A program made the position numbers and the translations under genes. Below the pieces are notes generated by a model. That model saw nothing but the letters and a program-made list of their open reading frames with translations, was not told the DNA's origin and ran no database searches. From Pseudoxanthomonas sp. X-1 (lineage in GTDB: Bacteria; Pseudomonadota; Gammaproteobacteria; Xanthomonadales; Xanthomonadaceae): a stretch of DNA of 64,000 nucleotides. The stretch spans positions 1,524,001 through 1,588,000 of the forward strand of contig NZ_CP083376.1 in the NCBI RefSeq assembly GCF_020042665.1, given 5' to 3'. Shown here piece by piece: positions 8,774 to 17,740 of this stretch (positions are counted from its first letter, which is position 1; each line of letters opens with the position of its first letter).

Positions 8774-10027
8774 TCAGCCCCCGATGCGACGACCTTTCGC
8801 CCAGGCTGCCGCGCCCACGCCGGCGCGGTGGCCCGAGGCGAAACACGCGGTGAGCAGATAGCCACCGGTCGGGGCCTCCCAGTCCAGCATCTCGCCGGCG
8901 CAGAATGTGCCGGGCAGCGCCTGCAGCATCGCGCCGGCATCCAGCGCTTCCAGGCGCACGCCACCGGCGCTGCTGATCGCTTCGGCCACCGGCCGTGGAC
9001 GCAGCAGCGTCAGCGGCAGGCGGTGGATCGCCTGCGCCAGTGCGGCGGCGTCTTGGCGGGCGGTGGCATCGACCGTTTCGAACACCAGCGCGGCCTTGGC
9101 GCCGTCGATGCCGGTGGCGCGGCGCAGATGCTCGCCGACCGAGCGGCCCTTGCGTGGCCGCGACAGTTCGGCGACCAGCCGCGGCAGGTCGCGGCCCGGG
9201 GCCAGATCCAGCTGCAGCGTGGCCTGTCCGTCGCGCGCGATCGCCTCGCGCAGCGCGGGGGCGATGGCATAGATCAGGCTGCCCTCGATGCCGGTCTCGG
9301 TGAGCACGCATTCGCCCTGCAGCGCATGCGCCGCACCCTGCGCATCGCGCCAGTGCGCGATCACCGGTTTGAGCGGCGCGCCGGCGTGCTGGCGCATGTG
9401 CGCGCTGAAGGCGATGTCGAAGCCGCAGTTGGCGGCCTTGAGCGGCACGACCTCCACGCCGCGCGCGGCCAGCCACGGCTGCCAGGCGCCGTCCGACCCC
9501 AGCTGCGGCCAGCTCGCCCCGCCCAGCGCCAGCACCGTGGCATCGGGCGTCAGGCGCAGCGGGCCATCGGGCGTCTCGAAACGCAGTGCGCCGCCGGCCT
9601 CCCAGCCGGTCCAGCGATGCTGGACGTGGAAGCGCACGCCCTGGTCCTTGAGCCGGCGCACCCAGGCGCGCAGCAGCGGCGCCGCCTTCAGGTCGCTGGG
9701 GAAGACACGCCCCGAACTGCCGACGAAGGTCTCCACGCCCAGCCCGCGCGCCCAGGCGCGCAGCGCCTCGGCATCGAAGTCGTCCAGCCAGGTGCCGACC
9801 TGCGCGGCGCGTTCGAAATAGCGGGCATCGAACCGCGGGCGCGGCTCGGAGTGGGTGAGGTTCATCCCGCCCTTGCCGGCGATCAGGAACTTGCGCCCGA
9901 CCGAGCCCTTGGCCTCGTAGACATCCACCGCAAGGCCCGCCGCGCGCGCGGTCTGCGCCGCCATCAGGCCGGCCGGGCCGCCACCGATCACGGCCAGGGT
10001 GGGGGCAGGGGAGAGAGCATCGGACAT
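8774..10027 (-). CDS. HI0933/BaiN-type NAD(P)/FAD-dependent oxidoreductase
   Basis: The 417-residue flavoprotein begins with the dinucleotide-binding motif AVIGGGPAGLMAAQ, followed by the HI0933 signature KFLIAGKGGMNLTHSE near residue 55. SSGRVFPSDLKAAPLLRAW and the C-terminal SAGGVRLEALDAGAM and TGGYLLTACFASGHRAG fit the same family, which includes flavoproteins of unclear physiological role. ATG at 10027 was chosen because the GGGPAG motif then sits near the N-terminus; an upstream ATG would only add nine residues. It is divergent from the serine hydrolase gene with about 100 bases between the starts. Confidence 0.85.
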   Translation of the reverse strand: MSDALSPAPTLAVIGGGPAGLMAAQTARAAGLAVDVYEAKGSVGRKFLIAGKGGMNLTHSEPRPRFDARYFERAAQVGTWLDDFDAEALRAWARGLGVETFVGSSGRVFPSDLKAAPLLRAWVRRLKDQGVRFHVQHRWTGWEAGGALRFETPDGPLRLTPDATVLALGGASWPQLGSDGAWQPWLAARGVEVVPLKAANCGFDIAFSAHMRQHAGAPLKPVIAHWRDAQGAAHALQGECVLTETGIEGSLIYAIAPALREAIARDGQATLQLDLAPGRDLPRLVAELSRPRKGRSVGEHLRRATGIDGAKAALVFETVDATARQDAAALAQAIHRLPLTLLRPRPVAEAISSAGGVRLEALDAGAMLQALPGTFCAGEMLDWEAPTGGYLLTACFASGHRAGVGAAAWAKGRRIGG

Positions 10028-10128
10028 CGCGCCATTATGAAGGCGCGCGCGCATGACCGATGGCAGGCCACGGCCCCGCGCGCGGCGGCTATCGTGCGAG
10101 GCTGTGTCTTTCCAACCGGGGAACTTCG

Positions 10129-11745
10129 ATGCGCGTGATGCCGACCCTTGCCGGGGCGCTGTTGACTGCGGGCCTGCTGGGCGCCGCCTCTTCCGGGCAG
10201 GCGCTGTCCGTCGAGCCGCCGCCGCCGCAGCTGGTGGACTTCGACGCCTATGTCGACAAGACGCGCGAGACCTTCGATGTGCCCGGCATCGCGGTGGCCA
10301 TCGTCAAGGACGGACAGGTGGTGCTCGAGCGCGGCTACGGCCTGCGCGAGTTGGGCAAGCCGGAGAGGGTCGACGCCAAAACCCTGTTCGCGATCGCATC
10401 CAACACCAAGGCCTTCACCTCCGCCTCCATCGCCATGCTCGCCGACGAGGGCAAGCTGAGCCTGGACGATCGCGTCATCGACCACCTGCCCTGGTTCCGC
10501 ATGTCCGATCCCATGGTCACCCATGAACTGCGCATCCGCGACCTGCTCGCCCATCGCAGCGGCCTGTCGCTGGGCGCCGGCGACCTGCTGTACTGGCCGA
10601 CCACGACGTACTCCAACCGGGAGGTCGCGCAGCGGCTCAAGGACGTGCCGATCAAGGGCGGCTTCCGCTACCAGTACGCCTACGACAACATCCTGTTCGG
10701 CGTGGCCCAGCTGGTGATCGAGCAGGCCTCGGGCATGCCGTACAAGCAGTTCCTGCAGCAGCGCTTCTTCAAGCCGCTGGGCATGGACGACACGGTCTAC
10801 AACAGCGACGACCTCAAGCCCGGCGACGATGTGGCCACCGGGCATTCCAAGGAGGACTTCACCCGGCTGGTGCCGGCGCCGCGCATGACCTGGTCCAACG
10901 TCGGCGGCGCCGGCGGGATCTATTCCAGCGTGCACGACCTGTCCAAGTGGGCGATCGCCCAGCTCAACGGCGGGGTGATCTCGGGAGAGGGCGAAAACGC
11001 AAAGCGCCTGTTCAGCGCCAGGCGCCAGGCCGACATGTGGACCATGCTCACGCCCATCCCGGTGTCCGAGCCCTCGGTGCCGGAGCTCGCCGCGGTCAAG
11101 CCCAACTACTTCGGCTATGGCGAGGGCTGGATGCTCTCGGACTATCGCGGCCGCAAGCTGGTCTGGCACACCGGCGGCTGGCCCGGCATGGTCTCGCGCA
11201 TCACGCTGGTGCCGCAGGAGAAGCTGGGCGTGATCGTGCTGACCAACCAGGAGGTCGGCGCCGCCTTCAACGCGGTCACGATGCGCGCGCTGGACGCCTA
11301 CCTGGACGCGCCGAAGACCGACTGGAACTCGGCCTACGCCAAGGCCGTGGCCAAGTCGCACGGCGATGCCGACGAAAGCTGGGCCAAGCACCAGGCCGCG
11401 CGCGACGCCAGCTCCAGGCCCTCGCTGCCGCTGGCCCGCTACGCGCAGACCTATCGCGATGCCTGGTATGGCGACATCGTGATCGCGCAGGAGCAGGGCA
11501 AGCTGGTGATCCGCTTCAGCAAGACGCCGCAGCTGGTCGGCGAGCTCAGCCACTGGCAGCACGACACCTTCGTGGTGCGCTGGCGCGAGCGCTGGCTCAA
11601 CGCCGATGCCTTCCTCACCTTCCAGCTGGATGCCGACGGCCAGATCACCAGTGCGAGCATGGCGCCGATCTCGCCGCTGACCGACTTCAGCTTCGACTTC
11701 CAGGACCTGGAACTGAAGCCGGTGAAGGCGAAGACGGCGCAGTGA
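10129..11745 (+). CDS. Exported beta-lactamase-fold serine hydrolase
   Basis: The 538-residue product has a Sec-type signal peptide (about residues 1-25) and the class C beta-lactamase/penicillin-binding fold. The nucleophile motif SNTK is at residues 91-94, the Y-x-N motif is YDN at 185-187, and the KTG-equivalent is HTGG near 347-350. The C-terminal part from about residue 420 looks like a DUF3471-type beta domain. Members of this family act as esterases or D-aminopeptidases rather than resistance enzymes, and the substrate cannot be deduced. It is a single gene with its start behind GGGGAA. Confidence 0.85.
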   Translation: MRVMPTLAGALLTAGLLGAASSGQALSVEPPPPQLVDFDAYVDKTRETFDVPGIAVAIVKDGQVVLERGYGLRELGKPERVDAKTLFAIASNTKAFTSASIAMLADEGKLSLDDRVIDHLPWFRMSDPMVTHELRIRDLLAHRSGLSLGAGDLLYWPTTTYSNREVAQRLKDVPIKGGFRYQYAYDNILFGVAQLVIEQASGMPYKQFLQQRFFKPLGMDDTVYNSDDLKPGDDVATGHSKEDFTRLVPAPRMTWSNVGGAGGIYSSVHDLSKWAIAQLNGGVISGEGENAKRLFSARRQADMWTMLTPIPVSEPSVPELAAVKPNYFGYGEGWMLSDYRGRKLVWHTGGWPGMVSRITLVPQEKLGVIVLTNQEVGAAFNAVTMRALDAYLDAPKTDWNSAYAKAVAKSHGDADESWAKHQAARDASSRPSLPLARYAQTYRDAWYGDIVIAQEQGKLVIRFSKTPQLVGELSHWQHDTFVVRWRERWLNADAFLTFQLDADGQITSASMAPISPLTDFSFDFQDLELKPVKAKTAQ

Positions 11746-11816
11746 GCCTGCGCCGCGTGAGGTGAGCGCCGCTCGGTCGGCCTGTTCGACCCGTTGGCGG
11801 CGATGAGGCTTTTCAT

Positions 11817-11883
11817 GTGGGAGCCGCCATGGCGGCGAGGGGTCCTACCGGGAAAGCCTCATCGCCGCCAGGGCGGCGCCCAC
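11817..11883. repeat. Palindromic intergenic repeat, family A, copy 2
   Basis: Left arm GTGGGAGCCGCCATGGCGGC and right arm ATCGCCGCCAGGGCGGCGCC plus CAC repeat the arms of the element at 3788-3854. A truncated piece, GGCGGCGATGAGGC, lies just upstream near 11796-11809. It sits between two convergent genes, where it could act as a shared terminator-like stem. Confidence 0.7.
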
Positions 11884-11896
11884 CGAGCGCCAAGCG

Positions 11897-12334
11897 CTAC
11901 GGCGCCTTGACGTCCAGCAGCTCCACATCGAACACCAGCGAAGCACCCGGCGGGATCACCCCGCCGGCGCCTTCGTCGCCGTAGCCCAGCGCGGCCGGGA
12001 TCATCAGCGTGCGCTTGCCGCCGACCTTCATCCCGGCCACGCCCTGGTCCCAGCCCTTGATGACCTGGCCGCCGCCGAGCGGGAAGGTGAAGGGCGTGCC
12101 GCGGTCGATGGAACTGTCGAACTTCGGCCCATGCTTGTCCGGCTTGGTGTCGTCGTAGATCCAGCCGGTGTAATGCACGCTGACGTTGTCGCCCGGCTTG
12201 GCCTGCGCGCCCTGGCCGACGACGACCTCATGCACCTGCAGCGTGGCGACGCTGCCGTGCAGTTCGACCGGCGGGCGCGGCGGCGTGCAGGCGGCCAGCG
12301 CCAGGGTCAGGGCCAAGGGGATCCAGCGGCGCAT
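11897..12334 (-). CDS. FKBP-type peptidyl-prolyl isomerase lipoprotein
   Basis: The 145-residue product starts with a lipoprotein signal ending LALAAC, so the mature chain is probably anchored by lipid to a membrane and faces the periplasm. The remainder is one FKBP domain: VSVHYTGWIYDD, FDSSIDRGTPFTFPLG, VIKGWDQGVAGMKVGGKR and LGYGDEGAGGVIPPGASL, all standard active-site strands. It would catalyse prolyl cis-trans isomerisation and assist folding of envelope proteins. The start is the ATG at 12334, directly before the signal; an upstream ATG gives an implausible extension. It diverges from the DUF6164 gene. Confidence 0.92.
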   Translation of the reverse strand: MRRWIPLALTLALAACTPPRPPVELHGSVATLQVHEVVVGQGAQAKPGDNVSVHYTGWIYDDTKPDKHGPKFDSSIDRGTPFTFPLGGGQVIKGWDQGVAGMKVGGKRTLMIPAALGYGDEGAGGVIPPGASLVFDVELLDVKAP

Positions 12335-12380
12335 CGCGTGCTCCTGTGTGTGTGCAAGGCGCGCCACGGTAGCAGCCCGC

Positions 12381-12386
12381 TATCCT
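12381..12386 (+). promoter_or_regulatory. -10 box placing a leaderless start at 12393
   Basis: TATCCT ends six bases before the ATG at 12393, so transcription would begin at or next to the start codon. There is no Shine-Dalgarno sequence. No clear -35 box is visible at the expected distance. Confidence 0.45.
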
Positions 12387-12392
12387 GTGCGC

Positions 12393-12758
12393 ATGGCCAA
12401 GCTCCTGCTCAACCTGCGCAACGTGCCCGACGACGAAGCCGGCGAGGTGCGCGCGTGGCTGGGGCGCGAGGGCATCGCCTTCTACGAGACCGCGCCCAGC
12501 AGCTGGGGCATCAGCCACGGCGGCATCTGGCTGAAGGACGATGCCGACCTGCCGCGTGCCAGGACCCTGATGGCCGACTACCAGGCCGCGCGCGGCGAAC
12601 GGGCCCGCGCGGCGCGCCAGCAGGCGCGGCAGGACGGCACCGCCGACACCTTCGCCCGCCAGCTGCGCGCGCGGCCGCTGTACGTGGCCGGCATGCTGCT
12701 GGCGATCGCCGCGATCCTGGCGCTGACCCTGGCGCTGCCGTGGTGGCTGCTGCGCTGA
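12393..12758 (+). CDS. DUF6164-like small membrane protein
   Basis: The 121-residue product has an N-terminal alpha/beta segment (MAKLLLNLRNVPDDEAGEV, then FYETAPSSWGISHGGIWL) that resembles putative signal-transducing or metal-binding DUF2007-like modules. A basic helical stretch and one or two C-terminal membrane helices (YVAGMLLAIAAILALTLALP) follow. I recall the group as DUF6164, common in Xanthomonadaceae, without known function. It precedes the rhodanese gene by 20 bases but each gene has its own -10 hexamer. Confidence 0.7.
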   Translation: MAKLLLNLRNVPDDEAGEVRAWLGREGIAFYETAPSSWGISHGGIWLKDDADLPRARTLMADYQAARGERARAARQQARQDGTADTFARQLRARPLYVAGMLLAIAAILALTLALPWWLLR

Positions 12759-12765
12759 GCGCCGG

Positions 12766-12771
12766 TAAAAT
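12766..12771 (+). promoter_or_regulatory. -10 box placing a leaderless start at 12779
   Basis: TAAAAT is five of six matches to the -10 consensus and ends seven bases before the ATG at 12779. The only other candidate start, ATG at 12770, overlaps this box. The arrangement favours a leaderless transcript and start 12779. Confidence 0.5.
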
Positions 12772-12778
12772 GGCCGGC

Positions 12779-13528
12779 ATGATCCTCAACATCGCCGCCT
12801 ACCACTTCGTCGCCATCGACGATCCGCAGGCCCTGGCGGATGCGCTGCTGGCGCGGGCGCAGGCCGCCGGCCTGCGCGGCACGCTGCTGGTCGCGCCGGA
12901 AGGGCTGAATGTGTTCCTGGCGGGGCAGGCGCCGGCGGTGCGCGACTTCGTCCAGGCGCTGCGCGCCGAGCCGGGCCTGGCGGACATCGTCATCAAGGAA
13001 AGCTGGAGCGAGGCGGTCCCCTTCGCCCGGCTCAAGGCCAAGGTCAAGCCGGAGATCATCACCTTCCGCCACCCCGGCAGCGAACCACTGGGCCGCGAGC
13101 GGGCCCCGGCGGTGACGCCGCAGGCGCTGGCGCGCTGGCTGGACCAGGGCCACGACGACGCCGGCAAGCCGGTGGTGCTGCTGGATACCCGCAACGAGGA
13201 GGAGGTCGGCCACGGCAGCTTCGCCGGCGCCCTGACCCTGCCGATCACCGATTTCACCCAGCTGCCCGAGGCCCTGGCACCGCATCGCGACGCGCTGGCC
13301 GACGCGACGGTGGTCAGCTTCTGCACCGGCGGCGTGCGCTGCGAGAAGGCTGCGCTGTGGATGCATGACACCGGCATGGCCAACGTGCTGCAGCTGGAGG
13401 GCGGCATCCTGGGCTACTTCGAGCAGGTCGGCGGGCGCCATTACCACGGCGCCTGCTTCGTGTTCGACGAGCGCGTGGCGCTGACGCCGGACCTGCGTCC
13501 GGTGCTGGACGGTCCCTCGCTCCGCTAG
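12779..13528 (+). CDS. trhO: TrhO/YceA-type rhodanese, tRNA U34 hydroxylation
   Basis: The 249-residue product fits the oxygen-dependent tRNA uridine-34 hydroxylase family (formerly YceA). The N-terminal acylphosphatase-like domain shows GTLLVAPEGLNVFLAG, then KVKPEIITF. The rhodanese domain carries LLDTRNEEEVGHGSFAGA and the active-site loop FCTGGVRCEKAALWM with the catalytic cysteine. ILGYFEQVGG and CFVFDERVAL close the family pattern. The family makes 5-hydroxyuridine at the tRNA wobble base. Its stop overlaps the convergent diguanylate cyclase stop in a shared CTAG. Confidence 0.88.
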   Translation: MILNIAAYHFVAIDDPQALADALLARAQAAGLRGTLLVAPEGLNVFLAGQAPAVRDFVQALRAEPGLADIVIKESWSEAVPFARLKAKVKPEIITFRHPGSEPLGRERAPAVTPQALARWLDQGHDDAGKPVVLLDTRNEEEVGHGSFAGALTLPITDFTQLPEALAPHRDALADATVVSFCTGGVRCEKAALWMHDTGMANVLQLEGGILGYFEQVGGRHYHGACFVFDERVALTPDLRPVLDGPSLR

Positions 13529-14607
13529 CTGGCCGGCGCGCGCAGCACCCGGTCGCGGCCCTCGCGCTTGGCCTGCAGCAGGGCGTGGTCGGCCCGGCGC
13601 ATGGTGTCCTCCAGCCGGTCGGTGGTGCGCACCTGGCTGACGCCCGCGCTGAAGGTGATGCTGCGGCCGAACTCGATCCGCCGCACCGCCTCGCACAGGT
13701 TCTGGACCAGGCGCACGGCCTGCATCTCCGGCAGGCCGGGCATCAGCAGCACGAACTCCTCGCCGCCCAGGCGACCGGCGATGTCCTGGTGGCGCGCGCA
13801 GCGGCGCATTGCGTCGGCCACCAGCGCCAGCGCGCGGTCGCCGGCGTCGTGGCCCAGCTCGTCGTTGATGCGCTTGAAGTGGTCCAGGTCCAGGTAGGCC
13901 AGGGTCATCGGCCGGCGCGCATCGCGGGTCAGGGTGAACACCACCCGCGCGGCGCGGAACCAGCCCTCGCGGTTGAGCAGCCCGGTCAGCATGTCCATGT
14001 CCACGCGCAGTTCCAGCTTGCTGCGCAGTTCGAACAGCTCCAGGGCGATGTCCAGGCGCCGCCGGCGCAGCATCAGGCCGGCGATGATCCCCAGCGCCAG
14101 CAGGGCCAGGTCGGTGATCCAGCTGGCCAGCGGCGCGTGCGCCAGGGCCAGCATCGCCAGCGAGGGCAGCAGCAGGGCCGCGCCCATGCCGATGGCGTCG
14201 CGCGGGCGCAGGGTCAGCGGGATGGCGTGCATGGCCATCAGCAGCAGGACGACGTGGGCCAGGCCCAGGCCGTGCGGATCCAGGACGACGTGGCAGGCCA
14301 GCGCGCTGCTGGCGATCAGCACGCCCAACACCGCCAGGCCGGCGGCCACGTCCGAGCGCGGACCGTATCGTCGCACCACCCAGCCGATGGCCAGGATCAG
14401 CACCGCGGTGGCGCCGCGCACGGCCATCAGCTGCCAGGCGCCGGGTTGTCCGGTCAGGATGTCGTGCACGCCGCTGACGACGAACACCAGCGGTGTCGTC
14501 ACGAACAGCACCTCGACATAGCGCCCGGATTCGCGCCGCTGCTGCTCGATGAGCGCGCCGCGCTGCTCCGGGGCCAGGTCATCGACCCGACCGTTGAACC
14601 AACCCAT
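13525..14607 (-). CDS. Membrane diguanylate cyclase (GGDEF)
   Basis: The 360-residue protein has about five or six membrane helices in residues 35-175, a short linker, and a GGDEF domain from about residue 195. The active-site loop is RLGGEEFVLL and metal and substrate residues are in DLDHFKRINDELGHDAGD. The inhibitory c-di-GMP site RxxD is present as RHQD exactly five residues before GGEEF. It should therefore be a catalytically active, product-inhibited cyclase with an unknown membrane sensor. A -10-like TATCTT lies upstream on the minus strand near 14640-14645. Confidence 0.93.
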   Translation of the reverse strand: MGWFNGRVDDLAPEQRGALIEQQRRESGRYVEVLFVTTPLVFVVSGVHDILTGQPGAWQLMAVRGATAVLILAIGWVVRRYGPRSDVAAGLAVLGVLIASSALACHVVLDPHGLGLAHVVLLLMAMHAIPLTLRPRDAIGMGAALLLPSLAMLALAHAPLASWITDLALLALGIIAGLMLRRRRLDIALELFELRSKLELRVDMDMLTGLLNREGWFRAARVVFTLTRDARRPMTLAYLDLDHFKRINDELGHDAGDRALALVADAMRRCARHQDIAGRLGGEEFVLLMPGLPEMQAVRLVQNLCEAVRRIEFGRSITFSAGVSQVRTTDRLEDTMRRADHALLQAKREGRDRVLRAPAS

Positions 14608-14721
14608 CCGTGACCAGCCCCCTGATTCCAGGGTGACAAGATACGCAAATTTAGCGTGGACGCGATGCCGCGGGACAGGGCGCTATGCTGGCGCGCCACG
14701 CCCCCCGGAAGCCTCCTGTTC

Positions 14722-15393
14722 ATGATCACGGTCCATCACCTCAACAATTCCCGCTCCCAGCGCGTGCTGTGGCTGCTGGAGGAACTGGGCCTGGACTACA
14801 CCGTGGTGCGCTACCAGCGCGACCCGCGCACCATGCTGGCGCCGCCGGAACTGAAGAAGATCCATCCGCTGGGCAAATCGCCCCTGGTCGAGGACGAGGG
14901 GCGGCTGCTGGCCGAGTCGGGCGCGATCATCGAGTACCTGGTCGAGCGCTACGACGTGGCCCGCGCCTTCGCGCCGACCCCGGGCAGCGACGCCCACTTG
15001 CGCTACCGCTACTGGCTGCACTACGCCGAAGGCTCGCTGATGCCGCCGCTGCTGGTCACCCTGGTGCTGGGCCGGATCCGCAGCGCGCCGATGCCGTTCT
15101 TCGCCAGGCCGATCGCCCGCGGCATCGCCGACAAGGTCATGGCCGGCTTCGCCCGGCCGCAGATCAAGCTGCACCTGGACTATCTGGAGGGCGAACTGGG
15201 TCGCCACGCCTGGTTCGCCGGCGAGGACTTCAGCGCCGCCGACGTGCAGATGAGCTTCCCGCTGGAGGCGGCGCAGGCGCGCTACGGCTTCGACGGGCAT
15301 CCCCTGCTGGCGCGCTTCATCCAGCGCATCCACGCCCGGCCGGCCTACCAGCGCGCGCTGGAACAGGGCGGGCCCTACGACCTGCTGAGCTGA
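14722..15393 (+). CDS. Glutathione S-transferase family protein
   Basis: The 223-residue product has a thioredoxin-like N-terminal domain starting [20 protein letters not shown], the cis-proline region [20 protein letters not shown], then an all-helical C-terminal domain ending with the N-capping region [14 protein letters not shown]. These are hallmarks of cytosolic GSTs. The serine in NNSRSQR may activate glutathione. The ATG at 14722 was chosen as it directly precedes the first beta strand. A -10-like TATGCT is at 14684-14689. The substrate is unknown. Confidence 0.9.
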   Translation: MITVHHLNNSRSQRVLWLLEELGLDYTVVRYQRDPRTMLAPPELKKIHPLGKSPLVEDEGRLLAESGAIIEYLVERYDVARAFAPTPGSDAHLRYRYWLHYAEGSLMPPLLVTLVLGRIRSAPMPFFARPIARGIADKVMAGFARPQIKLHLDYLEGELGRHAWFAGEDFSAADVQMSFPLEAAQARYGFDGHPLLARFIQRIHARPAYQRALEQGGPYDLLS

Positions 15394-15451
15394 ATACAGC
15401 ATCGCGCGGGCGGGGGTGGAAGCGGGCCGGCCCGGCCCCATCTCCACAGGC

Positions 15452-16465
<1,014 letters not shown>

Positions 16466-16473
16466 GGCGTGAG

Positions 16474-16505
16474 CAGAACGGGCTCGTTCCCACGAGCCCG
16501 TTCTG
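16474..16505 (+). terminator. Strong hairpin after the LLM oxidoreductase gene
   Basis: CAGAACGGGCTCGT at 16474-16487 pairs perfectly with ACGAGCCCGTTCTG at 16492-16505 around a TCCC loop. The following bases (tcgcttcctg) are only partly T-rich. It starts eight bases after the stop codon, which suits a transcription terminator or mRNA 3'-end protector. Confidence 0.7.
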
Positions 16506-16594
16506 TCGCTTCCTGAGGGTGGATCTCCGCTCGGAGACGAGCCCCGCCGTCTCCAGGCACAGGGCCACGCACGCGCGCGAACAGACTCCGCAAG

Positions 16595-16705
16595 CGTCAT
16601 TCCCGCGAAGGCGGGAAGCGCTTTTCGGAAGATGAATGCCTGGCCATCCTGCGGCTTTGGCACGGCAAGCAAAGTCCCTGGGTTCCCGCTGTCGCGGGAA
16701 CGACG
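16595..16705. repeat. Inverted pair of family B repeats
   Basis: The first unit at 16595-16620 reads CGTCATTCCCGCGAAGGCGG and continues into GAA. The second unit at 16677-16705 is in the opposite orientation, with GTTCCCGC at 16682-16689 and GCGGGAAC at 16694-16701, ending CGACG. Each forms a short stem. The same unit occurs at 25772-25799 and as another inverted pair at 37576-37657. The rest of the gap 16506-16801 shows nothing further apart from a -10-like TACCCT at 16766-16771. Confidence 0.7.
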
Positions 16706-16801
16706 GGGGCAGGGTTTGCGGATACCCGAGCCGACGCCGAATCCCGCCGCCAGACGCCGCCGCGGTACCCTATCGGTCCCTCATCGTCCCGGGCCGGTGC
16801 C

Positions 16802-17206
16802 ATGTCCATCACCTCCAAGCAGCGTCGCGATGCGCGCAAGCGCCGCGAGCAGCGGGCCCGTAACCAGGCGGTCGCCAGCGCGGGCGCGCCTTCGCCGATC
16901 GAACCGCATGCCGAGCTGCGCGACGACGACAAGCAGCTGCTGGCCGGCATCGTGCGCCGCGACGGGCAGTGGGTGCTGGGCATGGACGGGCGCATCGCCG
17001 GCGAGTCGGACAGCGCCGCGCACGTGCTGGCGCTGATCCTGCGCGCGGCCGAACTGCACGACCGCGCCGGCACCAACGTGCGTCTGGTCTATTCGGACGA
17101 TCTCAAGCACGCCGCTCATGCCGAGGCCGCTGGCCAGGGTCTGAGCTTCGACCAGTTCCGCCAGCAGCTGGTGGCCGGCCTGCAGGGCGAACCGGAGACC
17201 CATTGA
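16802..17206 (+). CDS. Hypothetical protein with basic N-terminus
   Basis: I do not recognise a named family. The 134-residue product opens with a strongly basic stretch, SKQRRDARKRREQRARNQ, that could bind nucleic acid. A compact domain follows that starts near residue 36 and includes QWVLGMDGRIAGESDSAAHV and VRLVYSDDLKHAAHAEA. The ATG at 16802 follows a GGTGCC context without a strong ribosome site. The stop overlaps the next gene's TTG, so the two genes are probably co-translated. Confidence 0.65.
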   Translation: MSITSKQRRDARKRREQRARNQAVASAGAPSPIEPHAELRDDDKQLLAGIVRRDGQWVLGMDGRIAGESDSAAHVLALILRAAELHDRAGTNVRLVYSDDLKHAAHAEAAGQGLSFDQFRQQLVAGLQGEPETH

Positions 17207-17736
17207 GCCGCGCGGGCATGCCGGCATCGCGCGTCGGCGTGCGGCCGCTGCTGCGCACCGATGCGGCCGCGCTGATCGCCGCGCACCGTGCCAGCACGGC
17301 GCTGCATCGTCCCTGGGTGTCGCCCTGCCTGGACCAGGCCGGGTTCGAGGCCTGGTTCGCCCGCACCCTGGCCGAGGACTACGTGAGCCTGATCGCGCGC
17401 GAACGCGCCAGCGGCGCCATCGTCGGGGTGTTCAACGCCAGCCAGATCAGCCGCGGCAACTTCCTCAGCGCCTACCTCGGTTACTACGCCTGCGTGCCGT
17501 GCGCGGGCCGCGGCCTGATGCGCGAAGCCTTGCCGCAGGTGATCGCGCATCTGTTCGACGACCTCGGCCTGCATCGCATCGAAGCCAACATCCAGCCCGA
17601 CAACGCCGCCTCCATCGCGCTGGCGCGCGGCGCCGGCTTCCGCCTGGAAGGCTTCTCCCCGCGCTACCTGCGCGTCGATGGGGCCTGGCGCGACCACCAG
17701 CGCTGGGCGCTGCTGGCCGACGATCTCGACGGCTGA
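17203..17736 (+). CDS. GNAT acetyltransferase, RimJ/RimL type
   Basis: The 177-residue product has the GNAT acetyl-CoA fold: VGVRPLLRTDAAALIAAH, GAIVGVFNASQISRG, YYACVPCAGRGLMREALP with the pyrophosphate-binding loop, and HRIEANIQPDNAASIALARG, characteristic of the RimJ/RimL group that acetylates protein N-termini. I chose TTG at 17203 because it overlaps the previous stop and has GGAG at 17194-17197 with a five-base gap. The ATG at 17218 is the alternative and would shorten the protein by five residues. The substrate is unknown. Confidence 0.85.
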   Translation: MSRAGMPASRVGVRPLLRTDAAALIAAHRASTALHRPWVSPCLDQAGFEAWFARTLAEDYVSLIARERASGAIVGVFNASQISRGNFLSAYLGYYACVPCAGRGLMREALPQVIAHLFDDLGLHRIEANIQPDNAASIALARGAGFRLEGFSPRYLRVDGAWRDHQRWALLADDLDG

Positions 17737-17740
17737 CGCG

